Source: Salegentibacter sp. R32 | GTDB lineage: Bacteria; Bacteroidota; Bacteroidia; Flavobacteriales; Flavobacteriaceae | Assembly: GCF_008692195.1 (NCBI RefSeq) | Contig: NZ_RXOM01000060.1 | Location: 124,001 to 188,000, forward strand | Direction: 5' to 3' | DNA: 64,000 bases | Shown: positions 26,754 to 35,528 of the stretch, piece by piece | How positions within the stretch are numbered: the stretch's first letter is position 1 | Layout of the letters: every line of letters starts with the position of its first letter | Notes under the pieces: model-generated | What the model was told of the DNA's origin: nothing | The model's input: the letters and a program-made list of their open reading frames with translations, nothing else | The model's database searches: none | Translations under genes and position numbers: made by a program

Positions 26754-28964
26754 ATGCTAAAAACAAAAAAAAATATCAGTCTATTCTTATTTTTAATAAT
26801 AAATATTCTGTGGTCTTATTCTCAAACGCTATCCTTTCCCGGAGCAGAAGGTTTTGGTAGATATACCACCGGAGGTCGTGGCGGAATTATTTATACCGTC
26901 ACCAATTTGAATGACGATGGAGAGGGAAGTTTGCGAAAAGGAATAGTGAAACATGAAAAAAGAACCATTGTTTTTGCAGTTTCCGGAACTATTAATTTAA
27001 AATCATCATTAGATATTAACCAAGGTGATCTCACCATTGCCGGACAAACTGCGCCCGGTGGCGGAATTACCTTAAAAGGATACCCATTAAAAGTAAAAGC
27101 AGATAACGTAATTATTCGTTATATACGTTGCAGGATGGGCGATATAAATGAAGTAGAAGACGATGCTTTTGGTGGTCGGGATCAAAAAGATATTATTTTA
27201 GACCATTGCTCCATTAGTTGGGCAACCGATGAAAACGCCTCTTTCTATTGGAACAAAAACTTCACGATGCAATGGTGTATTATTTCAGAAGCATTAAACC
27301 GCTCCGTACATCATAAAGGAGCTCATGGTTATGGAGGAATTTGGGGAGGTGAAAATGCAAGTTTCCATCATAATCTCTTTGTTAGTAATAACAGCAGAAA
27401 TCCACGTTTCGGAGGTTCTAAAACCGTTCCTAATCCACCAAGTGAATTTGTAGATTTTAGGAATAATGTAATTTTCAATTGGGGCGATAACAGTATTTAT
27501 GGAGGAGAAAAAGGAAATTATAATATGGTAAATAACTATTTTAAAGCAGGGCCTGCCACTACTTCCTCTAAATTAGATAGAATTGTAAGTCCATCTACAC
27601 CTTATGGGAAATTCTATATCAACGGAAATTATGTTGAAGGGTTTCCAGAAATATCTCAAGACAATTGGAATGGCGGAGTACAATGTGAAAATCCTTTACA
27701 AACCAAACAGGATGAAGAATTTCCTATCAATAATAATATAAAAACAGAAACTGCAGAAGAAGCTTATAATAGTGTACTTCAAAAAGCAGGATTGAGTACT
27801 GTTAGGGATGAAGTAGATAAAAGAATTATATATGAAGTAAGGTCAGGAAAAACAACTTTTGAAGATGGGATTATAGATTCTCAAGAAGATGTTGGGGGTT
27901 GGCCAAAGCTAAGAAAAGGAAAAAGCCTAAAAGATACCGATGAAGACGGAATGCCAGATAAATGGGAAAAAGAAAAAGGTTTGTCTCCTTCTAAAAACGA
28001 TGCAAACAATTTTGATTTAAATAAAGACTACACCAATATAGAAGTATATTTTAATCAGTTAGTAGCTTCCGAAGAAACTTCAGTAGTAAAAGGTTATGAT
28101 TTTGTCGTCGCACAGGATGGAAGCGGTGATTTTAATAAAATTTCAGAGCTTATAAACAACCTGCCCAATTTCAGAAGTAAAGAGACCAAGGTTTATATAA
28201 AAAAAGGGGTTTACAAAGAAAAACTGGTACTTCCTTCCTCTAAAACCAATATCACTTTTGTAGGTGAAGAAAAAGATAGTACCATCATAACTTACGATGA
28301 CTATGCAAGAGAACTAAATGGGTTTGGAGAAGAAATAGGAACAACAGGTTCTACTTCCTTTTTTGTTTTAGCCAATCATTTTAAAGCTGAAAACTTAACT
28401 TTTGAAAATAGTTCTGCTCCAGTAGCACAAGCAGTTGCAGTAAGGGTTGATGGCGATCAAGTGATTTTTAAAAATTGTAACTTTCTAGGAAACCAAGATA
28501 CTTTATACTTACACGGAAAAAATAGCAGGCAATATTATAAAAATTGTTACATAGAAGGAACAGTCGATTTTATTTTCGGTTGGTCTACCGCTTTATTTGA
28601 AAACTGTCAAATTCACAGTAAATCTCCGGGATACGTTACCGCAGCATCCACAGAAAAAGGCGCTGAATTCGGTATGGTGTTTAAAAACTGCAATTTCACC
28701 GGTGATACTAAAAAAAATAGTGTGTATTTAGGGAGACCTTGGCGGGATTATGCACAAACCGTTTTAATTAATTGTGAATTAGGAGACCATATAAAACCCG
28801 AAGGATGGCATAATTGGAATAAACCAGAAGCAGAGAAAACAACCCTTTATGCTGAATATGAATCTACTGGAGAAGGTGCTTCGGGTAAAAGGGTTAAATG
28901 GGCTAAAAAATTACATAAAAAACAAATAGAAAAATATAATTTATTTAATATTATCGGAATATAA
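26754..28964 (+). CDS. PL1 pectate lyase fused to CE8 pectin methylesterase
   Basis: I choose ATG 26754 (a TTG lies 6 bases upstream); it gives a signal peptide ending YSQ. Residues about 20-330 are a PL1 pectate lyase beta-helix (LSFPGAEGFGRYTTGGRGG; DHCSISWATDENAS; SRNPRFGG with the likely catalytic Arg). Residues about 390-425 hold a Ca-binding-like DTDEDGMPDKWE segment. Residues about 440-736 are a CE8 methylesterase with QDTLY, DFIFGW and YLGRPWRDY. The fused protein could de-methylate and cleave homogalacturonan in one polypeptide, secreted or surface-exposed. A terminator precedes it; an operator-controlled unit follows. Confidence 0.93.
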   Translation: MLKTKKNISLFLFLIINILWSYSQTLSFPGAEGFGRYTTGGRGGIIYTVTNLNDDGEGSLRKGIVKHEKRTIVFAVSGTINLKSSLDINQGDLTIAGQTAPGGGITLKGYPLKVKADNVIIRYIRCRMGDINEVEDDAFGGRDQKDIILDHCSISWATDENASFYWNKNFTMQWCIISEALNRSVHHKGAHGYGGIWGGENASFHHNLFVSNNSRNPRFGGSKTVPNPPSEFVDFRNNVIFNWGDNSIYGGEKGNYNMVNNYFKAGPATTSSKLDRIVSPSTPYGKFYINGNYVEGFPEISQDNWNGGVQCENPLQTKQDEEFPINNNIKTETAEEAYNSVLQKAGLSTVRDEVDKRIIYEVRSGKTTFEDGIIDSQEDVGGWPKLRKGKSLKDTDEDGMPDKWEKEKGLSPSKNDANNFDLNKDYTNIEVYFNQLVASEETSVVKGYDFVVAQDGSGDFNKISELINNLPNFRSKETKVYIKKGVYKEKLVLPSSKTNITFVGEEKDSTIITYDDYARELNGFGEEIGTTGSTSFFVLANHFKAENLTFENSSAPVAQAVAVRVDGDQVIFKNCNFLGNQDTLYLHGKNSRQYYKNCYIEGTVDFIFGWSTALFENCQIHSKSPGYVTAASTEKGAEFGMVFKNCNFTGDTKKNSVYLGRPWRDYAQTVLINCELGDHIKPEGWHNWNKPEAEKTTLYAEYESTGEGASGKRVKWAKKLHKKQIEKYNLFNIIGI

Positions 28965-29050
28965 CTTTCTTAAAATCATTAGGTCAAAAATCATAGTTTA
29001 CTATATTTTAAGCTGATAAATTAATATATTATCAATTTTAAGAGTCAAAA

Positions 29051-29082
29051 TTATGTTAATTGATAAAGGTTTTATACATTAG
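29051..29082 (+). promoter_or_regulatory. Promoter of the GH28-to-uxaE operon
   Basis: TTATG (29051-29055), a 19-base spacer and TACATTAG (29075-29082) form a -33/-7 pair like the one before SusC. The operator starts at 29083. The leader to the ATG would be about 25 bases. Confidence 0.5.
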
Positions 29083-29096
29083 TGCAATCGATTACA
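29083..29096 (+). promoter_or_regulatory. LacI-family operator, copy 4 (GH28 operon)
   Basis: TGCAATCGATTACA is identical to the copy before SusC and again abuts the -7 element. A GTG start in frame at 29082 would lie inside the operator, so the GH28 gene must start later, at ATG 29112. Confidence 0.8.
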
Positions 29097-29111
29097 ATTA
29101 ATTATCTGTTT

Positions 29112-30575
29112 ATGAAAAAATTAAAAAATTATACCTACTTAACATTATTGTTTATTTCTTGTACACTTGTTTCTTGCAAGCAAAATCATTCAAAAGAAAA
29201 TAGTGATACAGCAGAAAGTACCGAAAAATCAAGTACTAAAGATACGATCTGGAGTCGGGCAGATAAGATAATAGCAGATATAACCGTACCAAAATTTCAA
29301 GATAAAGAATTCAATATAAAAGATTACGGAGCAGTAAGCGACGGAAGTACTAACAATTCAGAAGCCTTTAAAAAAGCCATTGCTGCTTGTAACAAAGCAG
29401 GTGGAGGTAAAGTAATTGTACCTGAAGGAAAATTTCTTACCGGACCAATACATTTAAAAACTAATGTAAATCTTCATTTAGTTGAAGGTGCTGAAGTGCT
29501 TTTTAGTAAAAATAAACAAGACTATTTACCAGTAGTCCATACATCTTATGAAGGAGTTGAGTTGATGAACTATTCACCTTTAATTTATGCAAAAGGTCAA
29601 AAAAATATAGCTGTCACCGGTAAAGGTACTTTAAATGGTCAAGCAGGAAAAAGCAATTGGTGGCCTTGGTGTGGAGCAGAGCGCTATGGTCACGTAGAAG
29701 GAGAACCCAAACAAAAAGATGAGCATAATTTACCTACGTTGAGAAAAATGAACGAAAATGGTACTCCAGTAGAAGAAAGAATTTTTGGAGAAGGACATCA
29801 GCTAAGACCACTGTTTTTTGAAACGCTTGAATGTGAAAACGTTTTAGTTTCTGGAGTAACCTTTGTAAATGCTCCTTTTTGGGTGATGCATCCATTAAAA
29901 TCCAATAATATTACTGTCGATGGTGTAACTGTAAATAGTCATGGACCCAACAATGATGGTTGTGACCCAGAATATTCTAAAAATGTACATATTACTAATT
30001 GTAGATTTAATACCGGAGATGACTGTATCGCTATAAAATCTGGAAGAAATGAAGATGGTCGTCGAGTAAATATTCCCAGTGAAAACATAGTGGTAGAAAA
30101 TTGTGAAATGAAAGATGGTCATGGCGGAGTCGTGATGGGTAGCGAAATTTCAGCAGGGGTTAGAAATGTATATGTTAGAAACTGTAAAATGGACAGTCCT
30201 AACTTAGATCGTGTTATTAGAATTAAGACCAACACCTTACGAGGTGGTTTTGTAGATGGAGTATATGTGAAAAACGTAGAAGTTGGCTCAGTGAAGGAAG
30301 CGGTATTAAAAATAAATACCCACTATGGTATATATGCAAACCAAGAAGGAGAATTTATCCCGTCCATTAAAAATGTGTACTTAGAAGATATTACCGTAGA
30401 AAATGGCGGTGAATATGGAATTTTAATTAAAGGAAGGGAGCAATCTCCGGTAGAAAATATCAATCTTACCAACGTAACTATAAAAGGAGTAGAAAAGCCG
30501 GAATCAGTTGAAAATTCAGCACCTGTAAACTATTCAAATACCATAATAAATAATATAAAAATGGAAAGTAAATAA
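29112..30575 (+). CDS. GH28 polygalacturonase (lipoprotein)
   Basis: ATG 29112 gives a 487-residue protein with the lipobox LVSC. The GH28 beta-helix has all catalytic signatures: NNDGCDPE (Asp282), TGDDCIAIKSG (Asp303, Asp304), GHGGVVMGSE (His337) and VIRIKTNTLRGG. It hydrolyses alpha-1,4 bonds between galacturonic acids, probably at the periplasmic face of a membrane, releasing galacturonate from oligomers. The intact motif set suggests a normally active enzyme, unlike the altered second GH28 at 38908. It is the first gene of an operator-controlled unit. Confidence 0.95.
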   Translation: MKKLKNYTYLTLLFISCTLVSCKQNHSKENSDTAESTEKSSTKDTIWSRADKIIADITVPKFQDKEFNIKDYGAVSDGSTNNSEAFKKAIAACNKAGGGKVIVPEGKFLTGPIHLKTNVNLHLVEGAEVLFSKNKQDYLPVVHTSYEGVELMNYSPLIYAKGQKNIAVTGKGTLNGQAGKSNWWPWCGAERYGHVEGEPKQKDEHNLPTLRKMNENGTPVEERIFGEGHQLRPLFFETLECENVLVSGVTFVNAPFWVMHPLKSNNITVDGVTVNSHGPNNDGCDPEYSKNVHITNCRFNTGDDCIAIKSGRNEDGRRVNIPSENIVVENCEMKDGHGGVVMGSEISAGVRNVYVRNCKMDSPNLDRVIRIKTNTLRGGFVDGVYVKNVEVGSVKEAVLKINTHYGIYANQEGEFIPSIKNVYLEDITVENGGEYGILIKGREQSPVENINLTNVTIKGVEKPESVENSAPVNYSNTIINNIKMESK

Positions 30576-30628
30576 TTAAAGTTATTTTCTCTTCAACCCT
30601 TTTTTTACAAACAACACACAACAAAACA

Positions 30629-31666
30629 ATGAAAAAAATTATTATCCCACTTTTTGTTTCTGCAGCATTCATTTTTACAGGCTGTAAAGAAGAAAAGAAA
30701 GAAACCGAAAAAAAAGAAGTTGAACCCATAGAAGAAGTTCAAGACAAAGAAACTTGGCAAAAACCAGATAAAAACGCTAAAACTTATGCGGAACTTTCTA
30801 TAAGAAAAGGCGACAATTGGGAGCCCAAAAAATTTGGTGGTGGTGAATTTATGAATGTAGATTCCCTTCAACTTCCCGAAGGTCATTCAGATCACGCCTA
30901 TTACATTCGTTACGAAGGGCCGGGTTGGGAAAACAGCCAGGTAGGTTACCGTTTTTATTTAGATTGGAGAAATGCCATCGATATTTGGGGTAAAAAAACA
31001 GATACTATCGTACTTCCTTACGTGGGGCAAGATAATTACGAAGATTATCATCACGATTCTACTTGGGGTCAAGATATCTTAAAAGCCGGTAAATCATTAG
31101 GACTTGGCGGTTATGGCAGATACGTGCAAGATTCCGTAGCGCATTTTAGAAATGTAGAAAAAACTATTGCTTCAGTAGAAAATTCAGAAAATAGTTCTTC
31201 CGTAATTATAGATTATGATGGATGGAAAACAGGAGATGCCACTATCGATTTAGATGCACAATTCAGTATTTATCTATCAGATCGTTTTTCAAAAATTACC
31301 TTATCACCTTCACAAGAAATCAAAGGACTTTGTACGGGAATAGTTAAAAATGAATCCATTTCTGCCATAGAAAAGAAAAGTGAAAATGGAGAATGGGGCT
31401 ATGTCGCTACCTATGGTACACAAACTTTGGTGAGTGAAGATGATAAATTAGGAATGGCAATTCTTTATAAAACTTCTGAAGTTGAAAAAGTAATGGAAGG
31501 TGAACACGACCATTTAGTGATTTTTAAACCCACTAGTCAAAAGGTTGCTTATTACATATTAGCAGCTTGGGAACAAGAGAAAAATGGCATTACCACACAA
31601 GAAGATTTTATAAAAGATTTAGATACAAAGTTGAATAGCCTTCAACAAAATGGAAAATTAGAATAG
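30629..31666 (+). CDS. DUF4861 family lipoprotein
   Basis: The 345-residue protein has a lipobox (FIFTGC, Cys19), then a Glu/Lys-rich linker and a globular domain. Distinctive stretches are SDHAYYIRYEGPGWENSQVGYRFYLDWRN, DNYEDYHHDSTWGQDILKAGKSLGLGGYG and the mixed-beta region DLDAQFSIYLSDRFSKITLSP. This matches the DUF4861 family, which recurs beside GH105 and other pectin genes in Bacteroidota and whose biochemical role I do not know. It is 53 bases after GH28 and abuts GH105, so it probably acts on the same uronate oligosaccharides. An accessory sugar-binding or lyase-like role is possible; none is assigned. Confidence 0.85.
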   Translation: MKKIIIPLFVSAAFIFTGCKEEKKETEKKEVEPIEEVQDKETWQKPDKNAKTYAELSIRKGDNWEPKKFGGGEFMNVDSLQLPEGHSDHAYYIRYEGPGWENSQVGYRFYLDWRNAIDIWGKKTDTIVLPYVGQDNYEDYHHDSTWGQDILKAGKSLGLGGYGRYVQDSVAHFRNVEKTIASVENSENSSSVIIDYDGWKTGDATIDLDAQFSIYLSDRFSKITLSPSQEIKGLCTGIVKNESISAIEKKSENGEWGYVATYGTQTLVSEDDKLGMAILYKTSEVEKVMEGEHDHLVIFKPTSQKVAYYILAAWEQEKNGITTQEDFIKDLDTKLNSLQQNGKLE

Positions 31667-31667
31667 A

Positions 31668-32939
31668 ATGAAAAGAAGAGAATTTAGTCTTATAGCAAGT
31701 TCTATAATCGTTATTGCTGCGGTTTTGGTGATTTTTGCCTGCAAAGATAAAAAGGATAAAGAAGAAAAATCTGCAGAAGCAACAGTGGCCGAAACATCTA
31801 CCAAAGAAATGGCAATTCCTGAAGATTTGAAATGGTCAGAGCGGATGATGCTTTCAGAAATAAAGCGTTTCCCGGAAGCCTCCAAATTAGATTTTAATGA
31901 TAAGCCTAAATGGAGCTATACCAACGGATTGGTGTTAACGGCTGCTAAACGGGTTTATGAGCAAACCCAGAAAGAAAAATACTATGAGTATATCTACGAT
32001 TATGCCGATACAATGATTACCGATCAAGGTGAAATAAGAACTTATAAGTTAGAAAAGCAAAACTTAGATATGCTGAAGTCGGGAGATGTTCTTTTGTATT
32101 TGTATCCAAAAACCAAAGAAGAACGCTTTCTAACTGCTCTAAAAACCTTGAGAAGCCAAATAGACTCTCAACCAAAAACTTCAGATGGAGGATTTTGGCA
32201 TAAAAAACGTTATACACATCAAATGTGGTTGGACGGTTTATATATGGCAGAACCTTTCTATGCACATTATACAAAAATGTTTAGCGAAGGAGAAGAAGCT
32301 AAAAAAGCCTATGACGAAATTGTACGTCAGTTTGATTTAATTCAGGAGCACACTCAAGATGAAGAAACTGGATTATTATACCACGGTTGGGATGAAAGCA
32401 AAGAGCAAAAATGGGCCGATAATGAAACCGGAACTTCACCTAATTTTTGGTCTCGAGCAATGGGCTGGTACGGTATGGCGATGGTTGATGTTTTAGATTA
32501 CTTACCCGAAGACCATCCCGGAAGAGAGAAAATAATCAAGTATCTAAATCAATATGCTGAAGCTTTAATGAAAGTCCAGGATAAAGAAAGTAAACTGTGG
32601 TATCAAGTGCTAGATAAAGCTGATAAAGAAGGAAATTATCTAGAAGCTACAGGCTCTTCTATGTTTGCCTATACGTTTGCAAAGGGAGCTAAAAAAGGTT
32701 ATTTACCAAAAAAATATTTAAAAGAAGCAGAAAAAACTTACCAAGGAATTTTAGATAATTTAATTACGGTGGAAGAAGATGGTACGGTAAACCTAAACCA
32801 ATGCTGTGCCGTTGCAGGCCTTGGCGGAGATCCTTATCGGGATGCTTCATTTGAATATTATGTAAATGAAGAAATCCGCTCTAACGATCCTAAAGGCACA
32901 GGACCTTTCATCTTAGCAAGTTTAGAATTAAATAAATAA
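31668..32939 (+). CDS. GH105 unsaturated uronyl hydrolase (lipoprotein)
   Basis: The 423-residue protein (lipobox VIFAC) is an (alpha/alpha)6-barrel hydrolase. It removes the 4,5-unsaturated uronic acid left by lyases at the non-reducing end of oligogalacturonides or rhamnogalacturonan. Conserved features are WSYTNGLVLTAAKRVYEQT, THQMWLDGLYMAEPFYAHY with the catalytic Asp189, DESKEQKWADNETGTSPNFWSRAMGWYGMA and the ending DPKGTGPFILASLEL. Its product feeds KdgF/KduI/KduD. It lies 1 base after the DUF4861 gene. Confidence 0.95.
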   Translation: MKRREFSLIASSIIVIAAVLVIFACKDKKDKEEKSAEATVAETSTKEMAIPEDLKWSERMMLSEIKRFPEASKLDFNDKPKWSYTNGLVLTAAKRVYEQTQKEKYYEYIYDYADTMITDQGEIRTYKLEKQNLDMLKSGDVLLYLYPKTKEERFLTALKTLRSQIDSQPKTSDGGFWHKKRYTHQMWLDGLYMAEPFYAHYTKMFSEGEEAKKAYDEIVRQFDLIQEHTQDEETGLLYHGWDESKEQKWADNETGTSPNFWSRAMGWYGMAMVDVLDYLPEDHPGREKIIKYLNQYAEALMKVQDKESKLWYQVLDKADKEGNYLEATGSSMFAYTFAKGAKKGYLPKKYLKEAEKTYQGILDNLITVEEDGTVNLNQCCAVAGLGGDPYRDASFEYYVNEEIRSNDPKGTGPFILASLELNK

Positions 32940-32942
32940 TAG

Positions 32943-34577
32943 TTGAAGTTAACGAATATCATAGCTGTTTTTTGTTTCAGTCTAACTTGTTTGGTGCAAG
33001 CACAGACTGAAAGTAGTTATGTCTCTGAAGTTTGGGTAGCAGATCAAGGTGACGGCACGTATAAAAACCCGATTTTACACGCAGATTATTCAGATCCAGA
33101 TGTAACTCGTGCCAGCGATGATTATTACATGACCGCTTCTAGTTTTAATGCAGCACCAGGCTTACCAATTCTACATTCCAAAGATTTGGTGAATTGGGAG
33201 CTAATTAATTATGCTTTACCAAAACAAGTTCCAGTTGAACATTTTAATACACCACAACATGGGAATGGTGTTTGGGCTCCCGCTATTCGTTTTCATAATA
33301 ACGAATTTTACATTTATTGGGGCGATCCCGACTTTGGGATTTATATGGTAAAAACAGACGATCCTGCTGGAGATTGGTCAGCGCCGGTTTTGGTTATGGA
33401 GGCCAAAGGAGCTATCGATCCTTGTCCGCTTTGGGATGACGATGGAAAAGCTTATTTAGTTCATGCTTGGGCAGGAAGTCGTGCCGGTGTAAAAAGCTTA
33501 TTAACCGTTCATAAAATGTCTCCGGATGGAACGAAAGTCTTAGATGAAGGAAGACACGTTTTCGACGGTCACGAAAATCATCCTACCGTGGAAGGATCCA
33601 AGTTTTATAAACGTAATAGCTACTATTATATTTTCGCTCCTGCAGGCGGAGTTTCAACCGGATGGCAGCTCATTCTTCGTTCAAAAAATGCGTATGGCCC
33701 CTATGAAGAAAAAGTGGTTTTAGAACAGGGAAGTACAGAAATTAACGGACCGCATCAAGGCGCTTGGGTAGAAACTCCCCAAGATGAAGATTGGTTTTTT
33801 CATTTTCAGGATAAAGATGCCTACGGAAGAATTGTGCATTTGCAACCCATGAGTTGGAAAAACAATTGGCCGGTAATGGGAGAAGATAAAGATGGAAACG
33901 GAATTGGAGAACCTGTACTTCAGCATAAAAAGCCGAAGGCTGGTAAATCATATCCTATAGTCACTCCAAAAGAAACGGATGAATTTACGGGTGACAGCTT
34001 GGGAATTCAATGGCAATGGAACGCTAATCCAAGTGTTTTATGGCATGCTAAATTACCGGGGAACAACTATTTAAGACTATTTAGTATAGCTCAACCCGAA
34101 GAAGCTAAAAACCTGTGGAAAGTTCCTAATTTACTCTTGCAGAAATTTCCAGCACCGGAGTTTACGGCAAGCTCTAAAATTAGCTTAGTTCCTGAAGATG
34201 CCGATAGGCAACGTAAAGCAGGATTTATCGTAATGGGAAGGGATTATTTCACCTTAACCATTACGGAAAAAAATGGAGACTTTTATTTGCAACAAACTGA
34301 AGCTACAAATGCAGATAAAGGAGCAGAAGAACAAATACTAGAAGAGAAGAAGCTGGAGTCAAATACCGTTTATGTAAAAGTAGAAGTTTCAGCACCCGAA
34401 GCGAGCTGTCAATTTATGTACAGTAAAAACGGGAAAAAATATAAAGAAATAGGAGAACCTTTTAAAGCACGTGTAGGAAAATGGATTGGTGCGAAAGTTG
34501 GATTGTTCAGTATAAGTCCGGCAGGAGCTAAAAGAGGTGGGTATGCTGATATAGAATATTTTAGAATTGAAAAATAA
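32943..34577 (+). CDS. GH43 glycosidase (arabinofuranosidase/xylosidase type)
   Basis: The only start giving a signal peptide (LTNIIAVFCFSLTCLVQAQ) is TTG at 32943, 3 bases after the GH105 stop. The 544-residue protein has an N-terminal five-bladed propeller with the GH43 triad Asp51 (HADYSDPDVTR), Asp159 (GAIDPCPLWDDDGK) and Glu217 (HPTVEGSKFYK). A C-terminal beta-sandwich (about 350-544) resembles the concanavalin-like domain seen in long GH43 members. It likely removes arabinose or xylose side chains from pectin; the precise substrate is not readable. Confidence 0.93.
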   Translation: MKLTNIIAVFCFSLTCLVQAQTESSYVSEVWVADQGDGTYKNPILHADYSDPDVTRASDDYYMTASSFNAAPGLPILHSKDLVNWELINYALPKQVPVEHFNTPQHGNGVWAPAIRFHNNEFYIYWGDPDFGIYMVKTDDPAGDWSAPVLVMEAKGAIDPCPLWDDDGKAYLVHAWAGSRAGVKSLLTVHKMSPDGTKVLDEGRHVFDGHENHPTVEGSKFYKRNSYYYIFAPAGGVSTGWQLILRSKNAYGPYEEKVVLEQGSTEINGPHQGAWVETPQDEDWFFHFQDKDAYGRIVHLQPMSWKNNWPVMGEDKDGNGIGEPVLQHKKPKAGKSYPIVTPKETDEFTGDSLGIQWQWNANPSVLWHAKLPGNNYLRLFSIAQPEEAKNLWKVPNLLLQKFPAPEFTASSKISLVPEDADRQRKAGFIVMGRDYFTLTITEKNGDFYLQQTEATNADKGAEEQILEEKKLESNTVYVKVEVSAPEASCQFMYSKNGKKYKEIGEPFKARVGKWIGAKVGLFSISPAGAKRGGYADIEYFRIEK

Positions 34578-34578
34578 A

Positions 34579-35523
34579 ATGTTAGAAAGATATTTCATTG
34601 TTGTGTTTGTAACTTTGGTAATGGGGTTCAGTACTTTTGCCCAAAAGGCAGAAGTACGCCCCTATACCATTGCTACTACCGTAAAAAAATATCAGAAAAA
34701 ATATCCTTTCATTAAACCTATTCAGCCCTTAACATCTGAAAATATAATAGCTGAAGAAAATATTCCTTATAAAGAAACATCAACTTCCGTATTAAAATTA
34801 GATGTGTATTATCCTAAAAATTCTTCGGAAGAAAAATGTCCCGCAGTATTATTAATTCACGGGGGCGGATGGATTTCAGGAAGTAGGGAAAATCAACGCG
34901 TAATGGCGCAACATTTAGCAGATAAAGGATTTGTAGCAGTAACCGCCTCGTATAGATTAAGTCCTGAAGCACAATATCCCGCAGCAGTAATCGATTTGAA
35001 AGATGCGCTTAGATGGATGAAAAAGAATGCTGAAAAATATAAATTGAATGAAAATCAAATTGCAGTTCTTGGTACTTCAGCCGGAGCACAATTAGCAACT
35101 TTAGTGGGAGTAACCCCTAATTCTGAATTGTACGAAGAAGAAAATGAATCAATTTCTTCAGAAGTTCAAGCCATAGTAAATATCGACGGGATTGCATCTT
35201 TTATTCATCCTGAAGCTGATGCAGAAGGCAAAGTTGCAGGTTTATGGTTAGGCGGGCTGCGAGATGAAAATTTTAAAAACTGGAAAGAAGCTTCCCCATT
35301 AGAGTATGTAGGGGAGAATACACCTCCAACTTTGTTTATTAATAGTTCTCGCCCTAGATTTCACGCCGGTCGTGACGATATGGTTAAAATACTAAATGAA
35401 AACAGAATTTATTCTGAAATACATACTTTAGAAGACTCTCCACATTCATTTTGGTTGCTAGAACCTTGGTTTCAACCTACGTTGGATTATACAGTTTCAT
35501 TCCTAAATAAAATTTTTAACTAA
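34579..35523 (+). CDS. Secreted alpha/beta-hydrolase (BD-FAE-like carbohydrate esterase)
   Basis: ATG 34579, one base after the GH43 stop, gives a signal peptide ending FSTFAQ (a TTG 12 bases upstream overlaps GH43 and is less likely). The 314-residue protein has the oxyanion motif LLIHGGGW (94-98), the nucleophile elbow GTSAGAQLA (Ser167) and a C-terminal DSPHSFW carrying the catalytic His. This is the esterase/lipase layout close to hormone-sensitive-lipase and BD-FAE types. In the pectin operon it probably removes acetyl or other acyl groups. Confidence 0.88.
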   Translation: MLERYFIVVFVTLVMGFSTFAQKAEVRPYTIATTVKKYQKKYPFIKPIQPLTSENIIAEENIPYKETSTSVLKLDVYYPKNSSEEKCPAVLLIHGGGWISGSRENQRVMAQHLADKGFVAVTASYRLSPEAQYPAAVIDLKDALRWMKKNAEKYKLNENQIAVLGTSAGAQLATLVGVTPNSELYEEENESISSEVQAIVNIDGIASFIHPEADAEGKVAGLWLGGLRDENFKNWKEASPLEYVGENTPPTLFINSSRPRFHAGRDDMVKILNENRIYSEIHTLEDSPHSFWLLEPWFQPTLDYTVSFLNKIFN

Positions 35524-35528
35524 TAAAA

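Noticed and set aside
29014-29034. TGATAA/TTATCA hairpin after the PL1-CE8 gene
   Set aside because: Six A/T-rich pairs without a proper T run; too weak to call a terminator.
29082-29111. Upstream GTG start for the GH28 gene
   Set aside because: It would place coding sequence inside the operator and spoil the lipoprotein signal; ATG 29112 fits.
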